From the NCBI RefSeq assembly GCF_014654205.1, contig NZ_BNAW01000035.1, positions 24,736-88,735 on the forward strand: 64,000 nt of DNA, in the 5' to 3' direction. Positions 26,101-33,784 of this stretch are shown here, in pieces. The first letter of the stretch is position 1. Each line of letters starts with the position of its first letter. The DNA is from Amycolatopsis bullii. Its GTDB lineage: Bacteria; Actinomycetota; Actinomycetes; Mycobacteriales; Pseudonocardiaceae. The translations under genes and the position numbers were made by a program. The notes beneath the pieces were generated by a model. It had not been told where the DNA came from and searched no databases. It was given only the letters and a program-made list of their open reading frames with translations.

Positions 26101-28966
26101 CCTCCGGCGCCCAGTCGCGCAACCCGTGCCTGCGATCCGGCGCCACCGGCGCCGCGCCCAGGACCGCGTGGAAGTTCGTCCCGCCGAAGCCGAACGCGCT
26201 CACCCCCGCCAGCCGGGCCGGATCTGCCCACGGCCGGGCCGCCGTCGTGAACGTGAACGGGCTCGCCGCCGGGTCCCAGGCGTCGTTCGGCTTGGTCAGC
26301 TGCAGCGTCGGCGGGACCACCTCGTGCCACAGCGCCAGTGCCGCCTTGATCAGCCCCGCCAGTCCCGCCGCGCACTTCGTGTGGCCGATCTGGCTCTTCA
26401 CCGACCCCAGCACGCACGAACCCGGCTCGGCGCCGGCCTCGGTGAAGAAGCCGGTCAGCGTGCGCAGCTCCGTCGCGTCGCCCACCACCGTTCCCGTGCC
26501 GTGGGCTTCGACCAGCCCCACGTCCACAGGGGACACTCCCGCGTCCCGGTACGCCCGCTCCAGCGCGCGGCGCTGACCCTCCGGCCGCGGCGCCGTCAGC
26601 CCGAGCGCCTTGCCGTCACTGGCCGCGCCGACGCCTTTGACCAGCGCGTAGATCCGGTCGCCGTCGCGCTCGGCGTCGGACCGGCGCTTGAGCACCAGGC
26701 ACGCCACCCCCTCGCCCAGCGCGATGCCGTCGGCCGCCGCGTCGAACGGGCGGCAGCGGCCCGTCGGGGACAGCGCCCCCGCCGAGGTGAACATCAGGTA
26801 GTCGTGGATGCCGTTGTGCAGGTCGACCGCGCCGCACAGGACCAGCGAGCTCGTTCCCGCGCGCAGCTCCTTCGCCGCGAGGTCCAGCGCGGCCAGCGAC
26901 GAGCCGCACGCCGCGTCCACCGTGTAGTTCGCGCCGCCGAGGTCGAGCCGGTTCGCGATCCGGCCCGAGATGACGTTGGCCAGCGTGCCCGGGAACGTGT
27001 CCTCGGTCGGCTCGGGCAGCTGGGCGAGCAGTTCGGGTGGCACCTCGTCGAGGTAGCCGTCGAGCAGGGACCGCAGTGTGCCCGCGTTCGCCAGGTCGCC
27101 GCCCGCCTCCGCGCCGAACACGACACTCGTGTGCTCGCGGTCGAAGTCCCGGTCCGCGTACCCGGCGTCGGCCAGCGCACGGCGCGCGGTCTCCAGCGAC
27201 ACCAGCTGCGCCGGGTCGATACTGCCCATCGCCGAGGGCGGGATGCCGTATTCCAGCGGGTCGACGTCCAGCGCGGGCAGGAAGCCGCCCCACTTCGACG
27301 TCGACTGTCCGAAGTAGACTTCCGGGTCCCAGCGGTCGCGAGGGACTTCGGTGACGGCGTCGTCACCACGGAGGACGGCGGACCAGAACGCCGGGAGGTC
27401 GCGCGCGCCGGGGAACGTGCAGGCCATGCCGACGATCGCGATGTCGTCCGAGTTCGTCGCCGGTTCTTCCGGGCGCACGAACGTCTTGCCGGACGTCACG
27501 TCGCCGTGCAGCTCGGCGATCGTCGTCCGGCGGTCCCGCAGCACCGCGACCTCGCCCGCCATGAACATCCCCTCGGCCAGCTGGGTGGCGGGATCCAGCG
27601 CCTCGCCGTCGCGGCGGACGCCCTTGCTGGCGACGCGCAGCCGTCCGGTGTTCAGCTCCTCCAGCCGTTGCCAGGCTTCGGGTGTGTCGCCCAAACTCGC
27701 CTTGACCTGCGCGAACTCAGCCGTGTACGGGCTCGGCAGGCACCGCGTGCGGTGGCCCGGCGCGGTTTCCAGGGTCACGGTGGCGTCCGCGGCGAGCGCG
27801 CGGTCCTGGAACAGGCCGGTGATCGCGCCGTGCGTCACGGCTTCTTCGGTGAACAGGTACGCGGTGCCCATCAGGACACCGGCGTCGAGCGGCGCGGCCA
27901 TTGCGGCGACCATGGCGGCCGAGCGGGCGTCGTGGATTCCGCCCGCGAAGAGCACCTCGACGTCCTTCGCGCCGTCGAGGACGGCCAGTTGTTCCTCCCA
28001 GAGCTCGAAACTCGCCCGCGGGCCGACGTGCCCGCCGCATTCGGCGCCCTCGAAGACGAACCGGCGGAGCCCGGCGTCGAGGTACTGGCGGAGCAGGACC
28101 GGCGAGGGCACATGCAGGAACGTCGCGATCCCGTCGGCTTCCAGAGCCTTGGCCTGTCCCGGTTTGCCGCCCGCGACCAGCACGCACCGCGGCCGCGCCG
28201 CCCGGATGGCGGCGAGCTGGGCGACCCGCAGGTCGTCGGGCACGAAGCCGAGGATGCCCGCGCCCCACGGCCGGTCGCCGAGGCGTTCGGCGGTCCGGGC
28301 GAGCAGCTCCGCGGTGCGCGCGCCGTTCGCCGTGGCCACCGCGACGAACGGGAACCCGCCCGCGTCGGCGACCGCGGCCGCGAAGCCCGGCTGGTCGCTC
28401 ACCCGCGTCATCGGGCCCTGGACGACCGGCAGCGCGGTGCCGAGCGTCCGGCACAACCCGGTGCCGAGCGGCGCCGCGGGCACCTTCGCGCCGACGACCC
28501 GGCCGACGTCCACAGTGGATTCGACGACGACCCCCGCGGCACCTCCGGCCAGCGCGCCCACGGCCGTCCGCGGCCCGGCCACCCGGCCCCAGACCGGGAC
28601 GTCGAAGGCGGCCAGAAGCTGTTGCAGCAGAACGAAGTCACTCAGATCACCGCCGCGGGCGACGAGCCCGAGTGCGCCACCGCGGACGGCCTCCGCGGCC
28701 GTGGCGACGTCCGCGACCTCGGCGAACGACCCGGCCCACGGCGCCCGCGTCCGGACGGCGAAGGCCGCACCTTCGGGCACCGGGCCGTCCGTCCGCACGG
28801 CGTACGGCACCCGGACCCGGGCCGCGACCAGCCGCAGCGCTTCCGGATCGGCGCCGTCGAGCACGCCGAGGCCGCCGCGGCGCGCGACCGCGGCGACCAC
28901 GTCGGGATCGCCGACTCCCAGGCACCGGAGCCGTCGAATGTGCGACGGCGGGACGAGCTCGGCCAT
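23135..28966 (-). CDS. PUFA-like multidomain synthase: NPD/ER-KS-AT-ACP-KR
   Basis: 1943 residues. Domains: N-terminal nitronate monooxygenase/PfaD-like FMN domain (about 130-460, VQGPMTRVSD and GGHVGPRASFELWEEQL). KS about 505-930, Cys in VDAACGSSL near 685 and GSVKSQIGHT. AT about 1015-1320 (FLFPGQGSQRTGM, GGHSYGELVAL). One ACP near 1465 (DLSIDSIKRTEI). KR about 1660-1943 (VVLLVGGARGIT, catalytic GNRGQTDYAAAND intact). PUFA and heterocyst-glycolipid-type synthases carry the enoyl reductase as a separate or fused PfaD-like domain, so here it is fused at the N-terminus. It is coupled to the second PKS gene and likely makes a long, partly reduced acyl chain with it. Confidence 0.87.
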   Translation of the reverse strand: MAELVPPSHIRRLRCLGVGDPDVVAAVARRGGLGVLDGADPEALRLVAARVRVPYAVRTDGPVPEGAAFAVRTRAPWAGSFAEVADVATAAEAVRGGALGLVARGGDLSDFVLLQQLLAAFDVPVWGRVAGPRTAVGALAGGAAGVVVESTVDVGRVVGAKVPAAPLGTGLCRTLGTALPVVQGPMTRVSDQPGFAAAVADAGGFPFVAVATANGARTAELLARTAERLGDRPWGAGILGFVPDDLRVAQLAAIRAARPRCVLVAGGKPGQAKALEADGIATFLHVPSPVLLRQYLDAGLRRFVFEGAECGGHVGPRASFELWEEQLAVLDGAKDVEVLFAGGIHDARSAAMVAAMAAPLDAGVLMGTAYLFTEEAVTHGAITGLFQDRALAADATVTLETAPGHRTRCLPSPYTAEFAQVKASLGDTPEAWQRLEELNTGRLRVASKGVRRDGEALDPATQLAEGMFMAGEVAVLRDRRTTIAELHGDVTSGKTFVRPEEPATNSDDIAIVGMACTFPGARDLPAFWSAVLRGDDAVTEVPRDRWDPEVYFGQSTSKWGGFLPALDVDPLEYGIPPSAMGSIDPAQLVSLETARRALADAGYADRDFDREHTSVVFGAEAGGDLANAGTLRSLLDGYLDEVPPELLAQLPEPTEDTFPGTLANVISGRIANRLDLGGANYTVDAACGSSLAALDLAAKELRAGTSSLVLCGAVDLHNGIHDYLMFTSAGALSPTGRCRPFDAAADGIALGEGVACLVLKRRSDAERDGDRIYALVKGVGAASDGKALGLTAPRPEGQRRALERAYRDAGVSPVDVGLVEAHGTGTVVGDATELRTLTGFFTEAGAEPGSCVLGSVKSQIGHTKCAAGLAGLIKAALALWHEVVPPTLQLTKPNDAWDPAASPFTFTTAARPWADPARLAGVSAFGFGGTNFHAVLGAAPVAPDRRHGLRDWAPEAEQALVELDRTVAEKQTGGSGNGSAARRPMAAAGPGERGGVGAADAAAAGAKVADPGKVAFLFPGQGSQRTGMLAELFVHFPELAELLRLAPDIAATAFPPRAFTAEAVDAQEAALTDTRVAQPALGLVETAVTRLLAQVGVHPDFLGGHSYGELVALSVAGAFDTETLLRLSRARAQAIAEVAQPGTMAAVKANRDALSATLIGPDVVVANHNAPEQVVLSGPVPAVERAVRRLGETGISAQRIPVACAFHSPLVAAAGEVFARALDEEEIKSPRKPVWANRIAKPYQDDVRGELAAQIGAPVRFLDQIEAMYAAGARIFVEAGPGRVLTRLVKDILGDRPHTVVACGPDLTGFLAALKALAEAGVDVRTERLARPKPPGPAPTAWAVDGRSARAPGSAAPALPPARRIRSTAMTQPAPGRDQAIADFLRTTRELVAAQREVMLGYLGSAPAAPAAPLPAPVVVEEPVPQEEPEPEAADVMSTVLGVISERTGYPADMIAADLDLEADLSIDSIKRTEIAGTLLSRLGLPADDRTDQLSRDRTANALAAHLESWLTPKPPAAPPRRYRLERVPVPLDPDPGRLRGKTVATPDDAVGAAFAAAGAEVVTGDADITVLFARDLTEVFNQLKALRGDVFVAAEPDTVPGLRGLVRSAALERDGVTRLVEVTQDVAKTLVDEALSDGPPVVGHDNAGRFTIEPRPADLPSIAYSGAGPGSGELAALGLGPDSVVLLVGGARGITARAAVAFAASGCRLELAGRTPWPGEPDDLPQDTTAMRAVLAGRGGPVADIERRVRTALAQREIGRTLDEIRAAGGNPAYHSIDVRDADAVHRLIKDLGGRVDGVVFAAGVIDDKLMADKDEPSFRTVVETKVDGARALLGALEAEPGFVAFFGSIAAVLGNRGQTDYAAANDALETLGTTWPGRAVTVHWGPWAPDGDHAGMVSPELAREYERRDVALLDPAEATAALLRELAYGTDRAVLYTASLW

Positions 28967-29171
28967 CGGCGGACCTCCTGTGCGCGGGGCGTTGCGATCT
29001 TCAGGAATAACGCACCAGGCACCGGAAACGCAATACTCGTGCTAACGTGCAAAACTGTGGAACAAGGCAGGATCATGGCACTGACCAGCACTTTTATCAC
29101 CCGCATCGCAACCGGGAAATACATTTCCCGCACTCGCGTGACAATTCGACGCTGAAATACCTGGAGCCCGC
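28967..29171. promoter_or_regulatory. Divergent promoter region between PKS and SDR operons
   Basis: About 205 bases, clearly less GC-rich than its surroundings in the part 29000-29150. It must hold the promoters of the leftward PKS operon and the rightward SDR-AKR pair. An inverted repeat GCGTT (15 bases) AACGC lies near 28989-29013. A short open frame with its own ribosome-binding site is listed separately. No -35/-10 pair is assigned with confidence. Confidence 0.4.
29075..29155 (+). CDS. Possible 26-residue basic leader peptide
   Basis: ATG 29075 follows AAGGCAGG by four bases, and the frame of 26 codons ends at 29155, 16 bases before the SDR start. The peptide starts MALTSTFITRIATGKYIS and ends in a cluster of Arg and Thr, with five Arg and one Lys in all. 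It overlaps no other gene. It could be a regulatory upstream peptide for the SDR-AKR operon or a chance frame; its length gives little statistical weight. Confidence 0.3.
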   Translation: MALTSTFITRIATGKYISRTRVTIRR

Positions 29172-29957
29172 GTGGAACTGACTGGACGCGTGGTCGCGCT
29201 GACCGGCGCGGCACACGGAATCGGGGCCGCCATGGCCCGCCGCTTCGCCGCGGAAGGCGCGGCCGGGGTGGTTGTGTCCGACGTGGACGCCCCGGGGGCC
29301 GCCCGGGTGGCGGACGAGATCACCGCCGCCGGTGGGCGGGCCGTCGCCGTGGCCGCCGACGCGACGTCCAAAAAGGACCTCAAGGCCCTGGTCGCGACGG
29401 CCCGCGCCGAGTTCGGCCACCTCGACGTGTTCTGCGCCAACGCCGGCGCCGCGTTCGGCACCGGCGTGCACGCGGCCGACGAGCAGTGGCAGCGGTCGTG
29501 GGAGATCAACGTCATGCAGCACGTCCACGCCGCGCAGGTCGTGCTGCCCTCGATGCTGGCGCGTGGCGAGGGCTACCTGCTGATCACCGCGTCGGGCGCC
29601 GGCCTGCTCGGCATCCCGGGCGACGCGCCCTACTCGGTCACCAAGCACGCGGCCGTCGGCCTCGCCGAGTGGCTGGCGATCACCTACCGGCCGCGCGGGG
29701 TGCGGGTCAGCGCGCTGTGCCCGCTCGGCGTCCGGACGGCGCTGCTGGAGCCCGGCATCGCCGCCGGCCACCCGGCCGCGCTGGCCATCGCCGCGGCGGC
29801 CCCGCTCATCGACCCGGAGGACGTCGCCGAAGCGGTCGTGCGCGGGCTCGGTGAAGAGCAGTTCCTGATCCTGCCGCACGAATCGGTGCGGGAGTCGTTC
29901 GCGCGCAAGGCCGGCGCGGTCGACGCGTGGATCGACGAGATGGCCGTGGGAGGCTGA
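29172..29957 (+). CDS. Short-chain dehydrogenase/reductase
   Basis: 261 residues from GTG 29172 with GGAG five bases upstream. Classical SDR: cofactor motif TGAAHGIG (about 11-18), structural NAG (CANAGAAFG), catalytic Ser in ITASGAG, Tyr and Lys in YSVTK. VVVSDVDA after the second strand suggests NAD rather than NADP preference. The next gene starts one base after its stop. It is divergent from the PKS operon and may reduce or oxidise a hydroxyl or keto group of its product; the substrate is unknown. Confidence 0.88.
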   Translation: MELTGRVVALTGAAHGIGAAMARRFAAEGAAGVVVSDVDAPGAARVADEITAAGGRAVAVAADATSKKDLKALVATARAEFGHLDVFCANAGAAFGTGVHAADEQWQRSWEINVMQHVHAAQVVLPSMLARGEGYLLITASGAGLLGIPGDAPYSVTKHAAVGLAEWLAITYRPRGVRVSALCPLGVRTALLEPGIAAGHPAALAIAAAAPLIDPEDVAEAVVRGLGEEQFLILPHESVRESFARKAGAVDAWIDEMAVGG

Positions 29958-29958
29958 C

Positions 29959-30924
29959 GTGGAGTACCGCAGGGTCGGCGCGAGCGGGCTCGCCGTCAGC
30001 GAGATCGCCTACGGGAACTGGCTGACGCACGGCTCGCCGGGCTGCGTCGCCGCGGCGCTGGACGCGGGTGTCACGACGTTCCACACCGCGGCGGCCTGGG
30101 ACGGCGGCGCGGCGGAGGCCGCGTTCGGGGCGGCGTTCGCCGGTGCGCGCCGCGACGACCTGGTGCTGTGCACCGGAGTGTTCTGGCCGGAGGGGCCGGG
30201 CCCGAACGACGCGGGGTTGAGCCGCAAGCACGTGATCGCGTCGCTGGAGGGCTCGCTGCGGCGGCTGCGCACCGACCACGTCGACGTCTACCAGCTGCTG
30301 CGCTTCGACTACCGGACCCCGGTCGCGGAGACGTTCCTCGCGCTCTCGGACCTGGTGCGCCAGGGGAAGATCCGGTACGTGGGCACGTCGGAGTGGACGG
30401 CCGAGCAGCTGCTGCAGGCCCACGAGGCCGCCGCGCGGTACGACGTGCCGCTGATCGCCAACCAGCCGCACTACTCGATGCTGTGGCGGGTGCCCGAGGC
30501 GCAGGTGATGCCGGTGGGCACGCGGATCGGCCTCGGGCAGTTCGCGTCGATGCCGCTCGCCCAGGGCGTGCTGACCGGCAAGTACCGGGACGGGCGAATC
30601 CCGGCGGGGTCGCGCGCGGCCGGGCCGTCTTCCACCCGGCCGCTGCTCATGCCGGAGCTGCTGGAGCGCGTGGCGTTGCTGCGCGGTGTCGCGGACGACG
30701 CCGGCCTGACGATGGCCCAGCTCGCGCTGGCGTGGACGTTGCAGCACGAGACGGTCGCCTCGGCGGTGACCGGCGCGAGCACCCCGGAGCAGGTCACCGA
30801 GAACGCCAAGGCCGCCGGCGTCCGGCTCGACCTCGACGTGCTGACCCGGATCGACCAGCTGCTCGGCAGCTTCGTCCAGACCGACCCGCGGCTGGTGTGG
30901 TCACCGCCGGCCCAGCCGGGCTAA
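29959..30924 (+). CDS. Aldo-keto reductase-fold protein with all four catalytic residues replaced
   Basis: 321 residues, clearly of the Kv-beta-like AKR group: MEYRRVGASGLAVSEIAYGN at the start, and NQPHYSMLWRV and SPLAQGVLTGKY-type segments (here MPLAQGVLTGKY) for cofactor binding. The catalytic tetrad Asp-Tyr-Lys-His is lost. FDTADVY reads FHTAAAW (H42, W47), FTKV reads CTGV (G72) and QAHR reads QLLR (L113). A short deletion also removes residues before the first of these. The fold and probably NADP binding remain, so it is likely a pseudoenzyme with a structural or sensing role. It is coupled to the SDR. Its end overlaps that of the CHAT gene by four bases. Confidence 0.8.
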   Translation: MEYRRVGASGLAVSEIAYGNWLTHGSPGCVAAALDAGVTTFHTAAAWDGGAAEAAFGAAFAGARRDDLVLCTGVFWPEGPGPNDAGLSRKHVIASLEGSLRRLRTDHVDVYQLLRFDYRTPVAETFLALSDLVRQGKIRYVGTSEWTAEQLLQAHEAAARYDVPLIANQPHYSMLWRVPEAQVMPVGTRIGLGQFASMPLAQGVLTGKYRDGRIPAGSRAAGPSSTRPLLMPELLERVALLRGVADDAGLTMAQLALAWTLQHETVASAVTGASTPEQVTENAKAAGVRLDLDVLTRIDQLLGSFVQTDPRLVWSPPAQPG

Positions 30925-33530
30925 CCGGCGCCGAGGCAGACGAAGGGGCGCCGGAAGGGGTCGACGGCGATCGCGTCGGCCAGCGCGAGCGCCGGGCTTT
31001 CCCGGACGGCCAGCGCGCGGTAGTAGTCGTCCATCGCGGCCGCCGAGGCGAGATCGCCGACGCGCGACAGCGGCGCGATCACCGTCCGGGAGCCGCTGGC
31101 CAGCAGCGCGCTGGCGAAGCCGAGGGCCTCGTCGCCGGGCCGGATCCGGTTCATCGCCAGCTCGCAGGCGGCGAACACGACCTGCCGCGGCGGTTGCCGC
31201 AGCCCGGCCATCTCGTGCCCGAAGAGGGCGCCGTCGGCGAGTTCCAGCCGGGAGAACAACGCGTTCTCCGGCTCGTGCGCGCCGTGCGCGGCGAAGTGCG
31301 CGAGCTTGGCGCCGTCCATCGCACGCAGCACGGACTTCACGGTGGCCTTGGCGCCGGTCATCGTCGTCGCGGTGCGGTAGTGGGTCGTGAGCTTCTCGAG
31401 CTCACCGCGGGCGCCGGCCAGCCCGGGCCCGCGGACGAGCACGATCTTGCGGGCGCGCGACGACTTCGTCAGCTCGGCGGCCAGCCAGGCGGTCGCCGAC
31501 GGCGCGACGACGGTCGGCCGCCCCCGCAGGCCCGGCAGCACGCCCCACGGCACGGCGTAGAGCGGGCCGGTCGGGACGATGACCAGCTCGCGGTCGCCGA
31601 TGCTGTCGGCCAGGGGCTGGATGAGCTGCGTGTCGAGCTTGTCGGCCTGCTTGTGCGCCGACGCCATGACGACCTCGGCCAGCCGATCGGGCAGGTTGTC
31701 GGGCGCCAAGGCGTCGAGGTCGACGTTGAGGACGCGCGCGGACTCGGCCGCGGCCCCGGCGGACCCGAGCCGCACGAGCCGGCACTCACCCCCGGCGACG
31801 ACGACGGCGACGAGCTCGTCCCCGGAAGCGGCGAAACTGACCATCGCCCGCTCCCCGAGCCGCGCGACGACCTCGGCGAGCCCCGCGACGGGTCGCGGCC
31901 GGCCCCACCGCCCGGTGTGCCAGCCGAGCCGCTGGGCCTCCCGCAGCCGTTCGTTGTACTTCGCCCGCAGCCCGGCGATGGGGTGCCCGTCGTGCTGGGC
32001 TTCCTGGATCGCCTGCCCGAGCCCCCGCACCTCGGCCACGCGCGCGGCGAGCTCCGGATCGGTCCCGGCGGAGAGGGGTTCGTAGCGGTAGGTCTGCGCG
32101 CGCGTCCGCTCGAGCCAGACGAACAGGCGCCGGGCGTCGTTGCGCTCCAGCACGAGCTTCACGGCCAGATCGGCGAGTTCCTGCCCGTGCAACGCGGTCC
32201 CGGAGACGAGGTCCAGCCCACCCATCCGGTCCCGCACGGCGTCGAGTTCGGTGAGCCCGGACCGGATCTCGGTGAGCGCCTTGCCCCGGTCGCCCTGGGC
32301 CACGGCGAGTTCGGCCCGGCAGAGCCGCCGGAGCATCCGGTAGTCGATGGGGGTGAGCTGCCCCGGGCGGGGGACCTGCTGAAGGGTTTCGACGGCCCGC
32401 TTGAGGTTGCCGCGGCGGATGTCCAGCCGCACGGCGAGCATGCGCGCGGTGGCGGCCTGCTCGACCAGGCGGGGTTCCCGCATCTTTTCCGCGGTTCGCA
32501 GGGCCCGCACCGGCAGCGCGGCGGGCAGCGTCCCGCTCGCCACCGCCTCGCGCACGTCGGCCTGCAGGCCGAGGACGGTCGCGTTGGCCACACAGGTCTG
32601 GCAGCCCACCCGCAGCAGGAGCCGGCGAGCGGAGGCGGCCGTCTGCCGGGCGAAGGCGACATCGTCGTTCAGCAGCGCGGCCGAGGCCCGCAGCAGCTCC
32701 GCGTTCCCGAGGTGGTTGGCGATGCTGGGTTCCGCGGTCATCCGGGTGATCAGGTCGTCGAGGTGGCTTCCCGCCTCGTCGGCCAGCCCGGCGGTCAGCA
32801 GGGCCTGGGCCTGCTCCATCGACAGGAGGGCCGGCGCCTCGAGATCCAGCGCGCGGTACGCCCGCTCGCTCTCCTCGTAGAGCCGCAGGGCCTCCGGCAC
32901 ATCACCGGTCCGCAGCGACAACGTGCCGAGGATGCGCCGCACATCGGCGGCCTGCCCCCATAATTCGTATTTCTCCGACAGCTCGAGAGCGCGGTTCAGG
33001 TCCGCCCGCGCCTGGCTCACGTTGCCGAGCTTGGTGTGCACCCAGCCGCGCGAATAGAGCGTGATGACGAACCCGCGCATCTGCGGAGCGGGATCACTCA
33101 GCCGGGCGAGGAGGAACTCCTTGTGCTCGAGCGAGGCGTCGAAGGAAGCGAGGCTCTCCTCGTTGCGCCCGACGGTCATCAGGCGCATGGCGTAGTTGTG
33201 GTTCAGGCCGCCGTTCAGTTCGGCACGCAGGACCGGGTCCGCGACCGCGTTGATGAGCAGCCGAACGTCGTCCAGCCCAGCCAGCCCGGCGGCGACGTCC
33301 CCGGTGATTTCCGACGACATCCCGGCCAGGGTGCTGGCCACCTTGATCCGCGTGACCAGCCAGTCGGTGCGGTGCTCGTCGGCGACCGGGTGGATCGAAT
33401 CCAGCAGGCTCATGCCCCGCCGCAGGTGCTTGACCCCCTGGTGGAACCGCCCGAGACACGACGCATCGGCGGCGGCTTGCTGGAGTGCGCGGACCGACTC
33501 GATGACTTCCGGGGGGTCCAGGTTCGTCAC
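30921..33530 (-). CDS. TPR-CHAT domain protein (caspase-like protease candidate)
   Basis: 869 residues from GTG 33530 (MTNLDPPEVIESVRALQQ), chosen for AAGAGG six bases upstream; GTG 33536 is the alternative. Helical TPR-like repeats fill about 20-520 (for example RGWVHTKLGNVSQARADLNR). The C-terminal CHAT domain (about 590-869) has the catalytic His in LAHFAAHGAHEPENALF and Cys in QVVFAACELAMNR. Both are present, so proteolytic activity is plausible. CHAT proteins are separase/caspase relatives used in several bacterial immune systems. The only linked gene is the 52-residue protein upstream, separated by a hairpin, which makes that protein a candidate substrate or trigger. Confidence 0.85.
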   Translation of the reverse strand: MTNLDPPEVIESVRALQQAAADASCLGRFHQGVKHLRRGMSLLDSIHPVADEHRTDWLVTRIKVASTLAGMSSEITGDVAAGLAGLDDVRLLINAVADPVLRAELNGGLNHNYAMRLMTVGRNEESLASFDASLEHKEFLLARLSDPAPQMRGFVITLYSRGWVHTKLGNVSQARADLNRALELSEKYELWGQAADVRRILGTLSLRTGDVPEALRLYEESERAYRALDLEAPALLSMEQAQALLTAGLADEAGSHLDDLITRMTAEPSIANHLGNAELLRASAALLNDDVAFARQTAASARRLLLRVGCQTCVANATVLGLQADVREAVASGTLPAALPVRALRTAEKMREPRLVEQAATARMLAVRLDIRRGNLKRAVETLQQVPRPGQLTPIDYRMLRRLCRAELAVAQGDRGKALTEIRSGLTELDAVRDRMGGLDLVSGTALHGQELADLAVKLVLERNDARRLFVWLERTRAQTYRYEPLSAGTDPELAARVAEVRGLGQAIQEAQHDGHPIAGLRAKYNERLREAQRLGWHTGRWGRPRPVAGLAEVVARLGERAMVSFAASGDELVAVVVAGGECRLVRLGSAGAAAESARVLNVDLDALAPDNLPDRLAEVVMASAHKQADKLDTQLIQPLADSIGDRELVIVPTGPLYAVPWGVLPGLRGRPTVVAPSATAWLAAELTKSSRARKIVLVRGPGLAGARGELEKLTTHYRTATTMTGAKATVKSVLRAMDGAKLAHFAAHGAHEPENALFSRLELADGALFGHEMAGLRQPPRQVVFAACELAMNRIRPGDEALGFASALLASGSRTVIAPLSRVGDLASAAAMDDYYRALAVRESPALALADAIAVDPFRRPFVCLGAG

Positions 33531-33570
33531 AGGCACCCTCTTATGACAGCACAGCCGATGGCAGAAAGAA

Positions 33571-33603
33571 GCCCGCCTACCGGTCAAAGATCAGCAGGCG
33601 GGC
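33571..33603 (-). terminator. Hairpin between the small-protein gene and the CHAT gene
   Basis: Arms GCCCGCCT (33571-33578) and AGGCGGGC (33596-33603) are fully complementary with a 17-base loop. The hairpin begins 22 bases after the small-gene stop and ends about 40 bases before the CHAT start. It has no run of U, so it is either a leaky actinobacterial terminator or an mRNA-stabilising element. Either would give more small protein than CHAT protein. Confidence 0.55.
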
Positions 33604-33625
33604 GTGGAACACACGCGGGTGGCTA

Positions 33626-33784
33626 TCAGGCCGTGACCTTCTGGTAGCAGCCACCCACGCACTCGGTGTGGACCGGGTGCTCGGTGTGGATCTTGCCGTC
33701 CGAGTCGGTCCACTGGACCGTGGGCTCGGTCGGCTCGACCGGCTCCGGGGCTTCCTCCGGCTTGACATCCGTGGGCGTCGACAT
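33626..33784 (-). CDS. Small acidic protein with Cys-x3-Cys tail, partner of the CHAT gene
   Basis: 52 residues, from ATG 33784 with GGAGAGGAG upstream at 8 to 10 bases. The first half is Pro/Glu-rich and probably disordered (TDVKPEEAPEPVEPTEPT). The second half is compact and polar: VQWTDSDGKIHTEHPVHTEC, then VGGCYQKVTA. It contains three His and two Cys in about 15 residues, which could bind a metal or form a disulfide. There is no signal peptide. The codon use and ribosome-binding site look like a real gene. No family was recognised. It is the first gene of a two-gene unit with the TPR-CHAT protein. Confidence 0.65.
   Translation of the reverse strand: MSTPTDVKPEEAPEPVEPTEPTVQWTDSDGKIHTEHPVHTECVGGCYQKVTA

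Noticed and set aside
23282..29155. Open frame of almost 2000 codons opposite the large synthase gene
   Set aside because: Composition is Arg/Gly/Pro-rich with no domain and it lies exactly opposite a well-marked NPD-KS-AT-ACP-KR protein. GC-rich third positions create such open frames.
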